54,179 nucleotides of DNA, from positions 1 through 54,179 of the forward strand of contig JAQCGX010000021.1 in assembly GCA_027619975.1 (NCBI GenBank), in the 5' to 3' direction. The notes below the pieces were generated by a model. That model ran no database searches. It was not told the DNA's origin and saw nothing but the letters and a program-made list of their open reading frames with translations. Below, piece after piece: positions 1-8,416 of the stretch. Source of the DNA: Nitrospinota bacterium. Its GTDB lineage: Bacteria; Nitrospinota; Nitrospinia; Nitrospinales; VA-1. The position numbers and the translations under genes were made by a program. How positions within the stretch are numbered: position 1 is the first letter of the stretch; each line of letters starts with the position of its first letter.

Positions 1-67
1 CACTAAAACAAAGCCATCTCCTTAAGTTGACGATTAGGAGCATTTAGTCAATTTTTAGAGATACCCT
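1..67. repeat. Right end of a MITE (copy A), cut by the window edge
   Basis: Positions 1-67 match, with few differences, the right arm of the MITE at 49059-49282 (same stretch at about 49216-49282). The terminal inverted repeat AATTTTTAGAGATACCCT ends at 67. The rest of the element lies outside the window. No transposase is visible. Confidence 0.8.
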
Positions 68-94
68 AAGTTAAATAGGAGCCTGGAACTCATG

Positions 95-116
95 GGGCCA
101 TCCCGGAGGGTGGCCC
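95..116. other. GC-rich stem-loop
   Basis: GGGCCATCC (95-103) pairs with GGGTGGCCC (108-116) around a 4-base loop. It lies between the MITE end and the DUF3365 gene. No clear T-run follows, so it may be a weak terminator of an upstream gene or a leader hairpin. A TATAAT-like box at 159-164 follows it and may be the -10 of the next gene. Confidence 0.4.
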
Positions 117-201
117 TTCATCCTTCCAACAAAAATGAAATCAGAACAAAGCCCGGCATATAATGGTTATATGTATGAATTGATTCTCTAAAGGAAGAGA
201 T

Positions 202-1299
202 ATGTCAAAATACCTGCTCCCGTTCCTGCTTTTCCTGATCCTGTTGACTGGTTTCCTGACCCCCGTCTGGGCCGACCCTGCTACCGGAGGTAAAAATAAA
301 AGCGGGATTTCCCCCGCATCGGCTGCGGACTATATTCATTCCGTCATTGAAGCTGGAAGGACCATTTATGCGGAAGTGATTGTCGAGCGTCTGGGAGTCA
401 CCATTGACCTGAAAGCCACGGAAAACTGGGAAGAAGAACACACCCTGCCACTTCCCGCCCAATTTCTTTTACTATCTTCCCGAACATCCAATGCCAGAGA
501 GGTCGGGATGACCTACAGCCTGATGAGCTTATGGCCCATTAATGCGCAAAATGGGCCCAAGACCAAAATAGAAAAAATCGGGCTGGAAGAAATATTAAAA
601 ACACCGGAGAAACCTTTCACCAAGGTGGTATCCATCCAAGGGAAACCCTTTTTTAAAGCCATCTACCCGGACAAAGCAATCACCAAAGCCTGTATCACGT
701 GCCATAACAATCACCCCAAAAGCCCTAAAAAGGATTTTAAATTCGGCGATGTCATGGGCGGCATTTCCATCGTATTGCCTCTCAATGACAACGCTGCGGA
801 TCCAGAGAAACATCTGATTCCCGCAGAAGTGGTCGCGGACTATATTCATTCGGTTTTGGAATCGGACCGGCAGGTGTATTCAGAGCATGTGGTGAACCGC
901 TTGCAGAAAAACAATATCGTTTACGCATCCGAAAACTGGTGGGAAGACAATGCCCTACTCCTTCCGGCGCAATTCCTGCTGAATGCTTCCGATTTGATAA
1001 TCAATAAAAATATTGATCTGGATTTTAAACTGATCAGCTCCTGGCCCATCAACAATCACAACGGACCGGCCAATGAATTTGAACGCAGGGGTTTGAAAGA
1101 CATCATCCGCCACCCGGTGCGCCCGTTCATTGAATACAGGGATATTGGCGGAAGAAAATATTTTCAGGCCGTTTATCCGGATTTTGCCGTGAGCCCCGCC
1201 TGTGTGTCCTGCCACAATGCCCACCCCAATAGCCCCAAACGAGACTTCAAACTGAACGATGTGATGGGCGGAATCGTCATGACCTTGCCGTTGGAGTGA
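202..1299 (+). CDS. Secreted tandem DUF3365 (Tll0287-like) c-type haem protein
   Basis: The 365-residue protein starts with a clear signal peptide (hydrophobic residues 4-22, cut near VWA-D). Two homologous halves follow, about residues 40-195 and 207-365. Each begins with a DYIHSV motif and ends with a CxxCH haem site (CITCHNNH near 165, CVSCHNAH near 335) and a DVMGGI motif. DUF3365 domains are periplasmic haem-binding sensor or redox modules, usually single or fused to a kinase or chemoreceptor. Here two are joined and no output domain is present, so a soluble dihaem protein is inferred. The start has a good ribosome site (GGAAGAG). The gene stands alone and converges with the pterin synthase gene. 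Confidence 0.85.
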   Translation: MSKYLLPFLLFLILLTGFLTPVWADPATGGKNKSGISPASAADYIHSVIEAGRTIYAEVIVERLGVTIDLKATENWEEEHTLPLPAQFLLLSSRTSNAREVGMTYSLMSLWPINAQNGPKTKIEKIGLEEILKTPEKPFTKVVSIQGKPFFKAIYPDKAITKACITCHNNHPKSPKKDFKFGDVMGGISIVLPLNDNAADPEKHLIPAEVVADYIHSVLESDRQVYSEHVVNRLQKNNIVYASENWWEDNALLLPAQFLLNASDLIINKNIDLDFKLISSWPINNHNGPANEFERRGLKDIIRHPVRPFIEYRDIGGRKYFQAVYPDFAVSPACVSCHNAHPNSPKRDFKLNDVMGGIVMTLPLE

Positions 1300-1307
1300 A
1301 AAACGTT

Positions 1308-1676
1308 TTATTCGTAATACGCGGCACCGCATTCGTCCATTTCCCGAATCTCCACACGTTTGACACGAATCGTTTCTGTTTTGATATCGGCGTTCAACGC
1401 ATCAAACAGCCACCGGGCGATGTTTTCCGCTGAAGGGTTCAGCTTATCGAAAGGCGGGACTTCATTGATGTTCTGGTAATCGAGTTGGGACAATATGCCG
1501 TCTACCTTTTTTTTGAGCACCACGAAATCGATGCCGACGCCCATTGCGTCCAACTCTTCCGCTTCCACGATCACCGTCGCGCCCCAATTGTGGCCGTGCA
1601 GGTTTTCGTATTTACCATCGTACAGGCGCAATTGATGCGCCGATGAAAACTTTGTGATTATTTTGACTTCGTACAT
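1308..1676 (-). CDS. 6-pyruvoyltetrahydropterin synthase / QueD-family protein
   Basis: This 122-residue protein has the PTPS fold signatures: zinc-ligand histidines in SSAH (near 12-15) and LHGHNW (near 29-33), and the C-terminal VEIRE segment. QueD makes 6-carboxytetrahydropterin for queuosine and 7-deazaguanine synthesis. The position of the catalytic Cys, four residues before the first His of HGH, is Tyr here (KYENLHGH), followed by Glu. Glu-type PTPS-III paralogues act in folate synthesis instead, so the substrate is uncertain. The ATG at 1676 is chosen because AAGGACAGG precedes it; a longer reading to 1715 would overlap bioA. It lies 11 bp downstream of bioA on the same strand and is probably co-transcribed. 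Confidence 0.8.
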   Translation of the reverse strand: MYEVKIITKFSSAHQLRLYDGKYENLHGHNWGATVIVEAEELDAMGVGIDFVVLKKKVDGILSQLDYQNINEVPPFDKLNPSAENIARWLFDALNADIKTETIRVKRVEIREMDECGAAYYE

Positions 1677-1687
1677 TTTCCTGTCCT

Positions 1688-3052
1688 TTATTTTTGACAC
1701 ACAGCCTGAATGCAATCATATGCCGTGTCGATCATCATTTTAATTTCATCCGTCGAAATAACCAATGGAGGGATGAAATAAATCACATTTCCCATAGGCC
1801 GCATGAGCACCCCACGCTTTAACCCCTCTTGATAAATCTGATACCCCACTCGTCTTTCAAAAGGAAATTCCTCTTTCGTCTCTTTGTCCGCAACCAGCTC
1901 GACCGCCGCGATCATTCCTGTTTGCCGGAACTCACCGCACCATTTCAATTCCTTCAGTTTGTTTCCATATTTCCCTAATGCAAGGATTTTGGGTTTCAGT
2001 GTTTCCATAAAATCGTTTTCGGTTAAAATCGCCAGCGATTCATTGGCCACGGCGCAGGCCAGCGGGTTGGCGGAATAACTGTGACTGTGGATGAATAATT
2101 TCATCTCGGAAAATTCGCCATAGAACGCCGAATAGATCTCATCTTCCGTGAGGGTCGCCGCCAGCGGCAGATAACCGGAGGTGATGCCCTTAGAGAGGCA
2201 CAAAAAGGTCGGGTTCAATTCATATCCACCACAAACAAAAAGCGAACCCGTTCGCCCGAAGCCGACGGCAATTTCATCGTAAATGGTGTGGACGTCATTC
2301 GCCTTGCATGCTTTTTCAAGTTTCTTTAAATAAAGCGGGGGATACATTTTCATCCCCGCCGCACCCTGCACCAGCGGTTCGATGATCACACCCGCTAAAG
2401 TATCCTTGTGCTTTTCCAGTGTCTGTTGCATGGGCGCAAAGCATTCCGCCTGGCAGGACTCCGGCTTCAATCCATAAGGACAGCGGAAGCAGTCTGGCCC
2501 TTGCACCTCAATATTCGCCATGAGGTTTGGTTTAAATTTTTCCCGGAACATGTCGATCCCGCACAGGGATAAGGCCCCCAGAGTCTCCCCATGATAGGCG
2601 CCTTTCAGATACGCAAATTTTCGTTTGTTCCCCCGCCCGGTCTGTTGCCAGTACTGCAGGCTCATTTTGACCGCCACTTCCACCGCAGTGGAACCGTTGT
2701 CGGAAAAAAATACCTTTTTTAAATTTTCCGGGGTGAGTTGCACCAGGCGCTCGGCCAGGTCGATGGCGGGTTGATGGGTGATGCCGGCAAACATGACATG
2801 CGCGACTTTATCCAGTTGTCTAATCAAAGCCGCATTGAGCCTGGGATGATTGTGCCCCAGCAGATTCACCCACCAGGATGAGATCACATCGAGGTATTTG
2901 TTCCCTTCCCGGTCAAACAGGTAAACGCCCTCCCCCCGCTCGATCAAAATCGGCGGGACGGTTTCGTGATCTTTCATTTGTGTGCACGGATGCCAAATGG
3001 AGTGGAGATCCCTGACCAGATCGGCATCCGACTTAGATTTCAGTTTATTCAT
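1688..3052 (-). CDS. bioA: Adenosylmethionine-8-amino-7-oxononanoate aminotransferase
   Basis: BioA transfers the amino group of S-adenosylmethionine to KAPA to give DAPA in biotin synthesis, using PLP in the cytoplasm. The 454-residue length is normal. The sequence shows the class-III aminotransferase pattern: WHPCTQMKDH near residue 21, the SSWWVNLLGHNHP substrate region, GAYHGET, YDEIAVGFGRTG, and the PLP lysine in LCLSKGITSG. It is the only biotin gene in the window. It follows thiO on the same strand with a gap of about 48 bp and precedes the pterin synthase gene, so the three may form one cofactor-synthesis transcript. Confidence 0.95.
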   Translation of the reverse strand: MNKLKSKSDADLVRDLHSIWHPCTQMKDHETVPPILIERGEGVYLFDREGNKYLDVISSWWVNLLGHNHPRLNAALIRQLDKVAHVMFAGITHQPAIDLAERLVQLTPENLKKVFFSDNGSTAVEVAVKMSLQYWQQTGRGNKRKFAYLKGAYHGETLGALSLCGIDMFREKFKPNLMANIEVQGPDCFRCPYGLKPESCQAECFAPMQQTLEKHKDTLAGVIIEPLVQGAAGMKMYPPLYLKKLEKACKANDVHTIYDEIAVGFGRTGSLFVCGGYELNPTFLCLSKGITSGYLPLAATLTEDEIYSAFYGEFSEMKLFIHSHSYSANPLACAVANESLAILTENDFMETLKPKILALGKYGNKLKELKWCGEFRQTGMIAAVELVADKETKEEFPFERRVGYQIYQEGLKRGVLMRPMGNVIYFIPPLVISTDEIKMMIDTAYDCIQAVCQK

Positions 3053-3100
3053 AGTTTATCGGCCAATAGTTCATGAAACAGATAATGGCTTCATAAAGGA

Positions 3101-4213
3101 TTAAAGTTGATAGCGGCCGGGAGAAAATTCCGCTATTTCTTCCTGCAACGTTTCCAGAAGAACCGCCGTTACATAATCAGCCTGATTTGGAGTTTGCAAT
3201 ATTCCGTTTCTATAATGCCCCGTAGAATAATACAAATTATCATAGCGAACGCTTTTTCCCATGACCGGCATCAAGTCTTCTGCCGCCGGGCGCAACCCCG
3301 TCCACGACTCGATCAAAGGAGCCTCCCGCAAACAAGGGAGAATATCTGACGCACGTTCAATCAGGCCTTGAATGACTTCATCTTCCACCGAGGCGTCAAA
3401 CCCCCGGTCTTCCATGGTGGAACCAATAACAAACCCATGCCCGCCCCGCCACGGCGCAATGTAAGTCAACAACCCGTGCACGGTGTAGTCCAAGCGATTG
3501 TCTTCCACTTGCAACCGACACATCTGACCTTTAATGGGTTTCAGGGGCATGGAGACCTCAAGAGTTTTTCCCAGTTGTTGCGACCAACTGCCCGATGCCA
3601 ATACAAATTTTTTGCCTTTTATATTTCCTGAATCCGTCACCGCACACTCAATCGCAGTGGCGTCCCGAACGAAGCCGGTGACGTTTTCTTCCGCAATGGT
3701 AACTCCCAGCTTGCCAGCCGCCGCAACGAGAGAGTCGTGCAACTGCCGGTTGTTGACCTGGCCCTCTCCAACCCACAGGACTTCGCCACAATCCTTGGAT
3801 AAATAAGGAGCCTTCGCTCGAACCTTTTCCGGTTGCCAGACCTCATGCGGAATTTTTTCTTCCTGAAAAAAACGCTTCAGATCCTCCCATCCATTCCCGT
3901 AAAAGGCCGATGGCATGAGTGACCCCTGCATGGAAAAAAAGACCGGCACGCCGCTCACAGCTATCAGCTCTTCAATAAATTCGGGATATTTTTCAAGCGA
4001 TTCCCGGCAAAATTGAAAAAAACGGTCGGCCTTTTCGCATTCACCAAACGGCGCCAACATGCCCGCCGCCGCCCGCGATGCCATCAGGGAGTTCACTGAA
4101 TCGCCCAAAACCGCGATTTTCAGACCCGGTTGGATGCGTTTCAATCGGAAGGCGATGCTGAAACCAATGACCCCCGCCCCGATGATAATGACGTCAAAAT
4201 CGTTATTATTCAT
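3101..4213 (-). CDS. thiO: Glycine oxidase (thiamine thiazole branch)
   Basis: ThiO is a cytoplasmic FAD enzyme that oxidises glycine to the imine used by ThiG to build the thiazole of thiamine. The 370-residue protein begins with the Rossmann motif IIIGAGVIG (residues 9-17), then MASRAAAGMLAPFGE, typical of the DAO family, and has the C-terminal FAD segment STGHYRNGIL. The window encodes thiS, thiG, thiE and thiC but no thiH, consistent with the aerobic glycine-oxidase route. The gene is separated by 33 kb from the thi operon, and I see no TPP riboswitch in its 300 bp upstream. Confidence 0.9.
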   Translation of the reverse strand: MNNNDFDVIIIGAGVIGFSIAFRLKRIQPGLKIAVLGDSVNSLMASRAAAGMLAPFGECEKADRFFQFCRESLEKYPEFIEELIAVSGVPVFFSMQGSLMPSAFYGNGWEDLKRFFQEEKIPHEVWQPEKVRAKAPYLSKDCGEVLWVGEGQVNNRQLHDSLVAAAGKLGVTIAEENVTGFVRDATAIECAVTDSGNIKGKKFVLASGSWSQQLGKTLEVSMPLKPIKGQMCRLQVEDNRLDYTVHGLLTYIAPWRGGHGFVIGSTMEDRGFDASVEDEVIQGLIERASDILPCLREAPLIESWTGLRPAAEDLMPVMGKSVRYDNLYYSTGHYRNGILQTPNQADYVTAVLLETLQEEIAEFSPGRYQL

Positions 4214-4509
4214 AATTTTGCGATCGAATGGGAAATGAGCTTTCCCCAGTCTTTGTATTTTTTCTCATTCTTAGTGTTCGCATAATTTGGACGACTTTTC
4301 ATTCAACTCATTGTAATTAAATAAACTCCAGCTCTCAACCAGCAGAAGCTTTTTGAAGTTTTCCTGAAATTCAGAGCCTCTCTCACCCTGCGTGTTTCCA
4401 GGGCTTGATCCCTTAAATGAGGTTGTGCTATTTTAAGATCCAAAGGCCTGAAATAAAAAAGGTTTGAGAAGCACTGGATCGCCCCCTAATTCAATTTTAA
4501 AGGTTGAAA
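4214..4509. other. Divergent intergenic region between thiO and the next gene
   Basis: This AT-rich region of about 300 bp should hold two divergent promoters. I see no riboswitch, repeat or small gene in it. An AAGG ribosome site at about 4500 serves the gene starting at 4510. Confidence 0.4.
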
Positions 4510-5163
4510 ATGAACGATAAATTAGACAGCACCGCCGCCACTGAGCAAGCAAGCATCGAGGATCGTATTGATCCCATCTTAAACCACCTTGCTGTCGAAG
4601 GAGCGGACTTTGATAAAACTAAAATCCGCAACCTGTTCATCCGCCTGTGGGATTACGAGAAAGGTGATGGTCTTTCCCCTGAAGAGCAATTTTTAACAAC
4701 TATAGGTCTGTTCATCTACACCTCGCACAATATTCTGGATGAATACAATATCCGGGTCGATCGTGTCAGGCAAGCCATTATCAACGCTCTGGAAACATGG
4801 CAAAAACCGGAACTGGAAAAAATGGTTGCCGCAGAACGTGCCACGGAAGATCCATTTAAAGCGTTTGTTGATTCTAATCTCCCTAAAGTCGACGAAATTT
4901 ATACCTGGGAAAAATTCCAATTAGAACATAAGCAAGCCGATGAAAAACAATGGACTTATAAAATGAAACGCTGCTGGTTCGCCGAATTCTTTATCCGCTT
5001 TGGCAGGGTGGACTATATTGAAACCGCTTGCATGTTTGACCAGATCCCCTGGAATAACAGAAAAGACTACGTGGACCTGAAGCTCAACAATATGTTTCGT
5101 AAATTAGGCACCGTCTGCCAGTTCAATTACAAACCCGTCAAAACCGAAAAAAAGGACTCCTGA
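4510..5163 (+). CDS. Uncharacterised protein, possibly related to the ATC hydrolase family
   Basis: This 217-residue, charged protein has no signal peptide or membrane segment, so it is probably cytoplasmic. An N-terminal helical part (residues 15-130) precedes a Cys-containing part with the pattern CWFAEFFIRFG, ETACMFDQIPW and KLGTVCQFNY. This Cys-aromatic arrangement with a final C-x-F-x-Y resembles the C-terminal part of L-2-amino-thiazoline-4-carboxylic acid hydrolase-like proteins, but the match is by eye and weak. The ATG at 4510 is preferred because AAAGG lies about 7 bases upstream. The glycosyltransferase gene follows on the same strand. Confidence 0.6.
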   Translation: MNDKLDSTAATEQASIEDRIDPILNHLAVEGADFDKTKIRNLFIRLWDYEKGDGLSPEEQFLTTIGLFIYTSHNILDEYNIRVDRVRQAIINALETWQKPELEKMVAAERATEDPFKAFVDSNLPKVDEIYTWEKFQLEHKQADEKQWTYKMKRCWFAEFFIRFGRVDYIETACMFDQIPWNNRKDYVDLKLNNMFRKLGTVCQFNYKPVKTEKKDS

Positions 5164-5221
5164 CCCGAGGCTTCAATCACAGGGACTTCTTTCTTCGGCC
5201 CCCTCATTCGCAGGTAAAAAC

Positions 5222-6283
5222 ATCAAACGGATCGCCTATTATATCAGTTCTCACGGCTATGGGCACGCGGCGCGATCCACAGTTATTCTGGAAAAGCTCG
5301 CCCCAAATTTCCAGATCCATATCAAATCAGAAATTCCCGCTTCCTATTTTCACTTGTATTTGAACGGAGACTGCTCACCTGTCCAAACTCAAATAGACGT
5401 TGGATGCGTTCAGGAAGATTTTATTCGCATCAACATTGAAAAAACCTTCCAGCGGCTGGAGGAGTTTTTCAGCCGGTCGGAAACGCTCATTGAGCAGGAA
5501 ACTCAATGGCTCCAGCAAAACAAGATCGACCTCATTTTGTCCGATGCGTCCAGCCTGCCTTTGAAGGCCGCTCATCGCGCGGGTATTCCATCCGTATTGA
5601 TCTGCAATTTCACCTGGCACGACATCTACAGCCACTTCCCTGGCGCCGAAAAATGGCAGGGGATTCTGGATGCGCTAAAAGAAGAGTACGCCCTCGCCTC
5701 TTTGCAGATCCTTCCCCAATGCCATATCGTCAACGATGTGATTCAAAACAAGAAAGAGGTAGGATTTATTGCCAGAAAAGGGAAAGATGTAAAGAGCCGA
5801 TTGGAACAGGTTCCTGGCATCTCGGACAAAACGATCGTGTTTATCTATCTCGGAGACATGGGCGCTCAGTCGGTGCAATGGGAAAACTTGCAACAACTTG
5901 AGGATATGGTCTTCCTCACCCGCGACCCTCTGCCGAAAAATGTAGCTAATTTATTTGTGCTGGATGACCGCTTTCTCTATCAGGATTTGATCGCCAGTTC
6001 GGACATCGTTTGCACCAAAGCCGGGTATTCCACCCTATCCACGGCCTTTGCTCACGATAAACCAGTCATTTCCTGCTCCCGCGAAAACTTCCACGAGTTT
6101 GCAACGATGCGCGATTACATGAGTGATAAGCAGATTGGATTGATCATGGATTCCACAAAATTCTTTTCCTGCGACTGGGAAGATGATATACGGAAGGCTT
6201 TGAAATTTTCCGTTAAAGGAAAAGTACCTCTTAACGGGGAGGAGGAAGTGGTGGAAATACTAAATTCATTGTTACTATCTTAA
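5222..6283 (+). CDS. GT-B (MurG/UGT-like) glycosyltransferase lacking a canonical start codon
   Basis: The reading frame encodes IAYYISSHGYGHAARS just after position 5230, the usual N-terminal acceptor-side motif of GT28-like glycosyltransferases, which normally begin M-K-R-I-A. Near the C-terminus is a nucleotide-sugar-binding-like region (CTKAGYSTLSTAF, then HDKPVISCSRENFHEF). In frame from a stop at 5105-5107 to 5231 there is no ATG, GTG or TTG. ATC at 5222 sits where the family Met is expected and has AGG about 7 bases upstream. The first TTG, at 5354, would delete the GYGH motif. Either ATC initiates, or a base is lost or miscalled near 5165-5222. Acceptor and sugar are unknown; the neighbourhood suggests envelope glycan. 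Confidence 0.7.
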   Translation: MKRIAYYISSHGYGHAARSTVILEKLAPNFQIHIKSEIPASYFHLYLNGDCSPVQTQIDVGCVQEDFIRINIEKTFQRLEEFFSRSETLIEQETQWLQQNKIDLILSDASSLPLKAAHRAGIPSVLICNFTWHDIYSHFPGAEKWQGILDALKEEYALASLQILPQCHIVNDVIQNKKEVGFIARKGKDVKSRLEQVPGISDKTIVFIYLGDMGAQSVQWENLQQLEDMVFLTRDPLPKNVANLFVLDDRFLYQDLIASSDIVCTKAGYSTLSTAFAHDKPVISCSRENFHEFATMRDYMSDKQIGLIMDSTKFFSCDWEDDIRKALKFSVKGKVPLNGEEEVVEILNSLLLS

Positions 6284-6591
6284 GAAGGGCAGACCACAAC
6301 TTAACTTTTCCAAAATTGCTATTGGGAAATTGGTTGTTACCAACCCATCTCTTTATCCTTCCAAAATTTAAATAACATGAAACTTCGCAACCGCCCTGGT
6401 TGCGACTTAAAAAATCGTCCACTTTTGTTCAAACCTGTCAACAAAAGTGAAGAATATGTTACAGAGCAGACAGAATCATAATTCCTATAACAACCTGAAA
6501 TATAAACACATACCTCAATAATAAAATTTTGGCCCGACTTTTGCTCTTCCCAAAGCGTCACATATTTTAATCTTTGGAGAGGAGATAATTC
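6284..6591. other. Intergenic region with one hairpin
   Basis: The region is AT-rich. It contains a perfect 7-bp inverted repeat, CGCAACC/GGTTGCG, at 6386-6404, with no T-run after it. The stretch before 6592 holds the ribosome site GGAGAGGAG for the acidic protein gene. No coding sequence is evident. Confidence 0.4.
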
Positions 6592-7170
6592 ATGGATCAA
6601 TCTGTACCTCGGTTCGACGGTACTTCAATAAAACATCAGGCGTTTAAAATTACCAAACGCTGTAAACCCGGATTTGTCGCACTTTTAGGGATCATGGCAT
6701 TGCTGATGTTCTCCAGCGCCAATGTTCTGGCAAGTTCCGACGACCATTCTTCATCTAAAAAACAGCCCATGATCTACAATACGCCGGAAGGTCAATTCAA
6801 TGGTGTTCCTGCGTTGGAAATCAACGGCATCCGCCTCCATGATCGAGCGAATAATCCCACCGTCACCCTCAGCGGCCTCCCTGTAACGGTGCTTGGAATG
6901 GACACAGAAGGAAAGCAGGTCATCATTGAAATTCCGGCAACGATTCTGACTGCCACACATTTCCTGACTCTGGATTACAATGTTCCAGACCATGATAGCG
7001 ACACCGATGATGATAGTGACAACGACGATGATGGAGACAAGGACGACGATGACGACGATGATGACGATGACGACGATGATGACGATGACGATAAATTAAA
7101 ATCTCGACATGTTGTATTCTATCCTTACCTCATTGGATCTGGAACTGGATCTGTACCTCAGCCAGACTAA
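6592..7170 (+). CDS. Secreted poly-aspartate protein of unknown function
   Basis: The 192-residue protein has a hydrophobic segment at about residues 25-45 after a basic N-region and an ALA-like cleavage site, so export is likely. Residues about 50-135 form a beta-rich, IPT/Ig-like stretch (LEINGIRLHD, VTLSGLPVTVLG). Residues 137-170 are almost only Asp with a few Ser, Asn, Thr, Gly and Lys, including 17 consecutive Asp. A short hydrophobic tail follows (VVFYPYLIGSG). The Asp tract is encoded by mixed GAT and GAC codons and probably changes length by slippage. Calcium or metal binding is a reasonable inference from the acidity. It has a strong ribosome site, stands alone, and is followed by a hairpin. 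Confidence 0.7.
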   Translation: MDQSVPRFDGTSIKHQAFKITKRCKPGFVALLGIMALLMFSSANVLASSDDHSSSKKQPMIYNTPEGQFNGVPALEINGIRLHDRANNPTVTLSGLPVTVLGMDTEGKQVIIEIPATILTATHFLTLDYNVPDHDSDTDDDSDNDDDGDKDDDDDDDDDDDDDDDDDKLKSRHVVFYPYLIGSGTGSVPQPD

Positions 7171-7192
7171 TAAAAACTTTTGATTCGCTTTA

Positions 7193-7236
7193 AGGTATTC
7201 GCCGTCGTTCTTTTCAAATTCCGGCGGTGAATACCT
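7193..7236 (+). terminator. Long stem-loop, probable terminator
   Basis: AGGTATTCGCCGTCG (7193-7207) pairs with CGGCGGTGAATACCT (7222-7236) over 15 positions with two mismatches. It lies 22 bp after the stop of the acidic protein gene. The following sequence is pyrimidine-rich but has no clean T-run. Confidence 0.55.
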
Positions 7237-7459
7237 GATTTACCTTCCCCCATCTTCCTCCTTTTTCATCTCCGGCCCACGGCACAGATTCAACCGATAA
7301 ATCCTGACGGGTCTCTGTTAATCTCTGGCTTTAAAATTTGCTCATTAACGCCCATTGCTATATATAGTTTTAAGACAACTTATCGGGGACATTGTTTATT
7401 CCCTCGGATGCTTTTCTTGCTTTATCATCCCCATCAACCTATTCGATACTATTTTCTGC

Positions 7460-8416
7460 ATGCCCAAGGACATCACCCTGATCATCACCAACTGGAATGG
7501 ACGGGAACTTTTGAAAGAATGCCTGCCTTCGGTTCTTGCCGCTGTCGAATACGACACGGCCCATTCCTATGAAGTGCTGGTCATCGACGATTGCAGTGCC
7601 GACGACAGCCTGGAAGTTCTAGAAAAGGAATTTCCAAGCGTCCGGCGGGAAAAAACGCCGCACAACCTCGGCTTTCAAGGAGCCAATAATTACGCGGTGG
7701 AGCTGGCTGAGTCTTCTATCGTGATGCCAATGAACAACGACATCAAACTGGACGAGAAAGCGTTGCTGCTTCTGGCCCGGCATTTTGATGACGGCGACGT
7801 ATTTGCGGTGAGCGGCAAGATTTTTGCTTTCGATCAGACCACTTTTCTATACGGCAACCGCGGTGGCTATTTCCACAACGGGCATTTCTACCTTTACGAA
7901 AAAAATCCTGACGACACCAGCCAAACCCTGTTTGCCTGTGGCGGAGCTTTCATGGTGGATCGCAAACGCTATCTGGAACTGGGCGGGTTCGATCTCCTGT
8001 ACCACCCTTTGTATTATGAAGAGATTGATTTGTCTTACCGGGCTTTGAAGCGCGGCTGGCAGGTGGCTTATGAACCGGCCTCCGTTGCTTATCACAAAGT
8101 CCAGTCCACTATCACCCGCCAGGAAAAACGCCGCCAGATCGGTTTGATCTCCGCCCGCAACAACTATTTGTTCGTGTGGAAAAATATCCTCGACCGCCGC
8201 ATGACCGGGGAGTTTATATTTTTTATTCCCCTGTTTCTGCTCCGTGATTTGTTCCGTCTCAAATCACGATTCTGGATGGCATTTTTCATGGCGCTGAAAC
8301 GCCTGCCGATGGCGCTTGCGGGAAGAAAAATAGAAAAAGCCGCTGTCCGCTTTTCCGACCGGGAAATTCTTGAGCGAATCAACGCCAATCGCTCCAACAT
8401 CAACCCCAATGGCTAA
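7460..8416 (+). CDS. Family 2 glycosyltransferase
   Basis: This GT-A enzyme transfers a sugar from a nucleotide sugar to a surface glycan or lipid-linked acceptor. The sequence shows ITNWNGRELL at the start, VLVIDDCSADDS, the GFQGANNYAV loop, the PMNNDIKL metal site in place of DxD, and the EEIDLSYRALKRGW acceptor segment, ending in a hydrophobic stretch (FIFFIPLFLLRDLF) that could lie on the membrane. This order matches rhamnosyltransferase-like GT2 proteins. The ATG at 7460 is chosen because homologues begin just before ITLIITNWNG; the open frame extends to 7355. The gene overlaps the next one by 8 bp, so they are translationally coupled. Confidence 0.88.
   Translation: MPKDITLIITNWNGRELLKECLPSVLAAVEYDTAHSYEVLVIDDCSADDSLEVLEKEFPSVRREKTPHNLGFQGANNYAVELAESSIVMPMNNDIKLDEKALLLLARHFDDGDVFAVSGKIFAFDQTTFLYGNRGGYFHNGHFYLYEKNPDDTSQTLFACGGAFMVDRKRYLELGGFDLLYHPLYYEEIDLSYRALKRGWQVAYEPASVAYHKVQSTITRQEKRRQIGLISARNNYLFVWKNILDRRMTGEFIFFIPLFLLRDLFRLKSRFWMAFFMALKRLPMALAGRKIEKAAVRFSDREILERINANRSNINPNG

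Noticed and set aside
5148-5154. A_AAA_AAG slippery heptamer at the end of the 4510-5163 gene, as a frameshift feeding the glycosyltransferase
   Set aside because: A -1 shift there leads into the wrong frame; the glycosyltransferase frame would need +1. No stimulatory structure was seen.
6386-6404. Hairpin as a terminator of the glycosyltransferase gene
   Set aside because: The perfect stem is not followed by T residues on either strand and lies 100 bp from the stop.
7355-7459. N-terminal membrane extension of the GT2 protein
   Set aside because: The extension is hydrophobic but lacks a ribosome site, and the family sequence starts right after ATG 7460.
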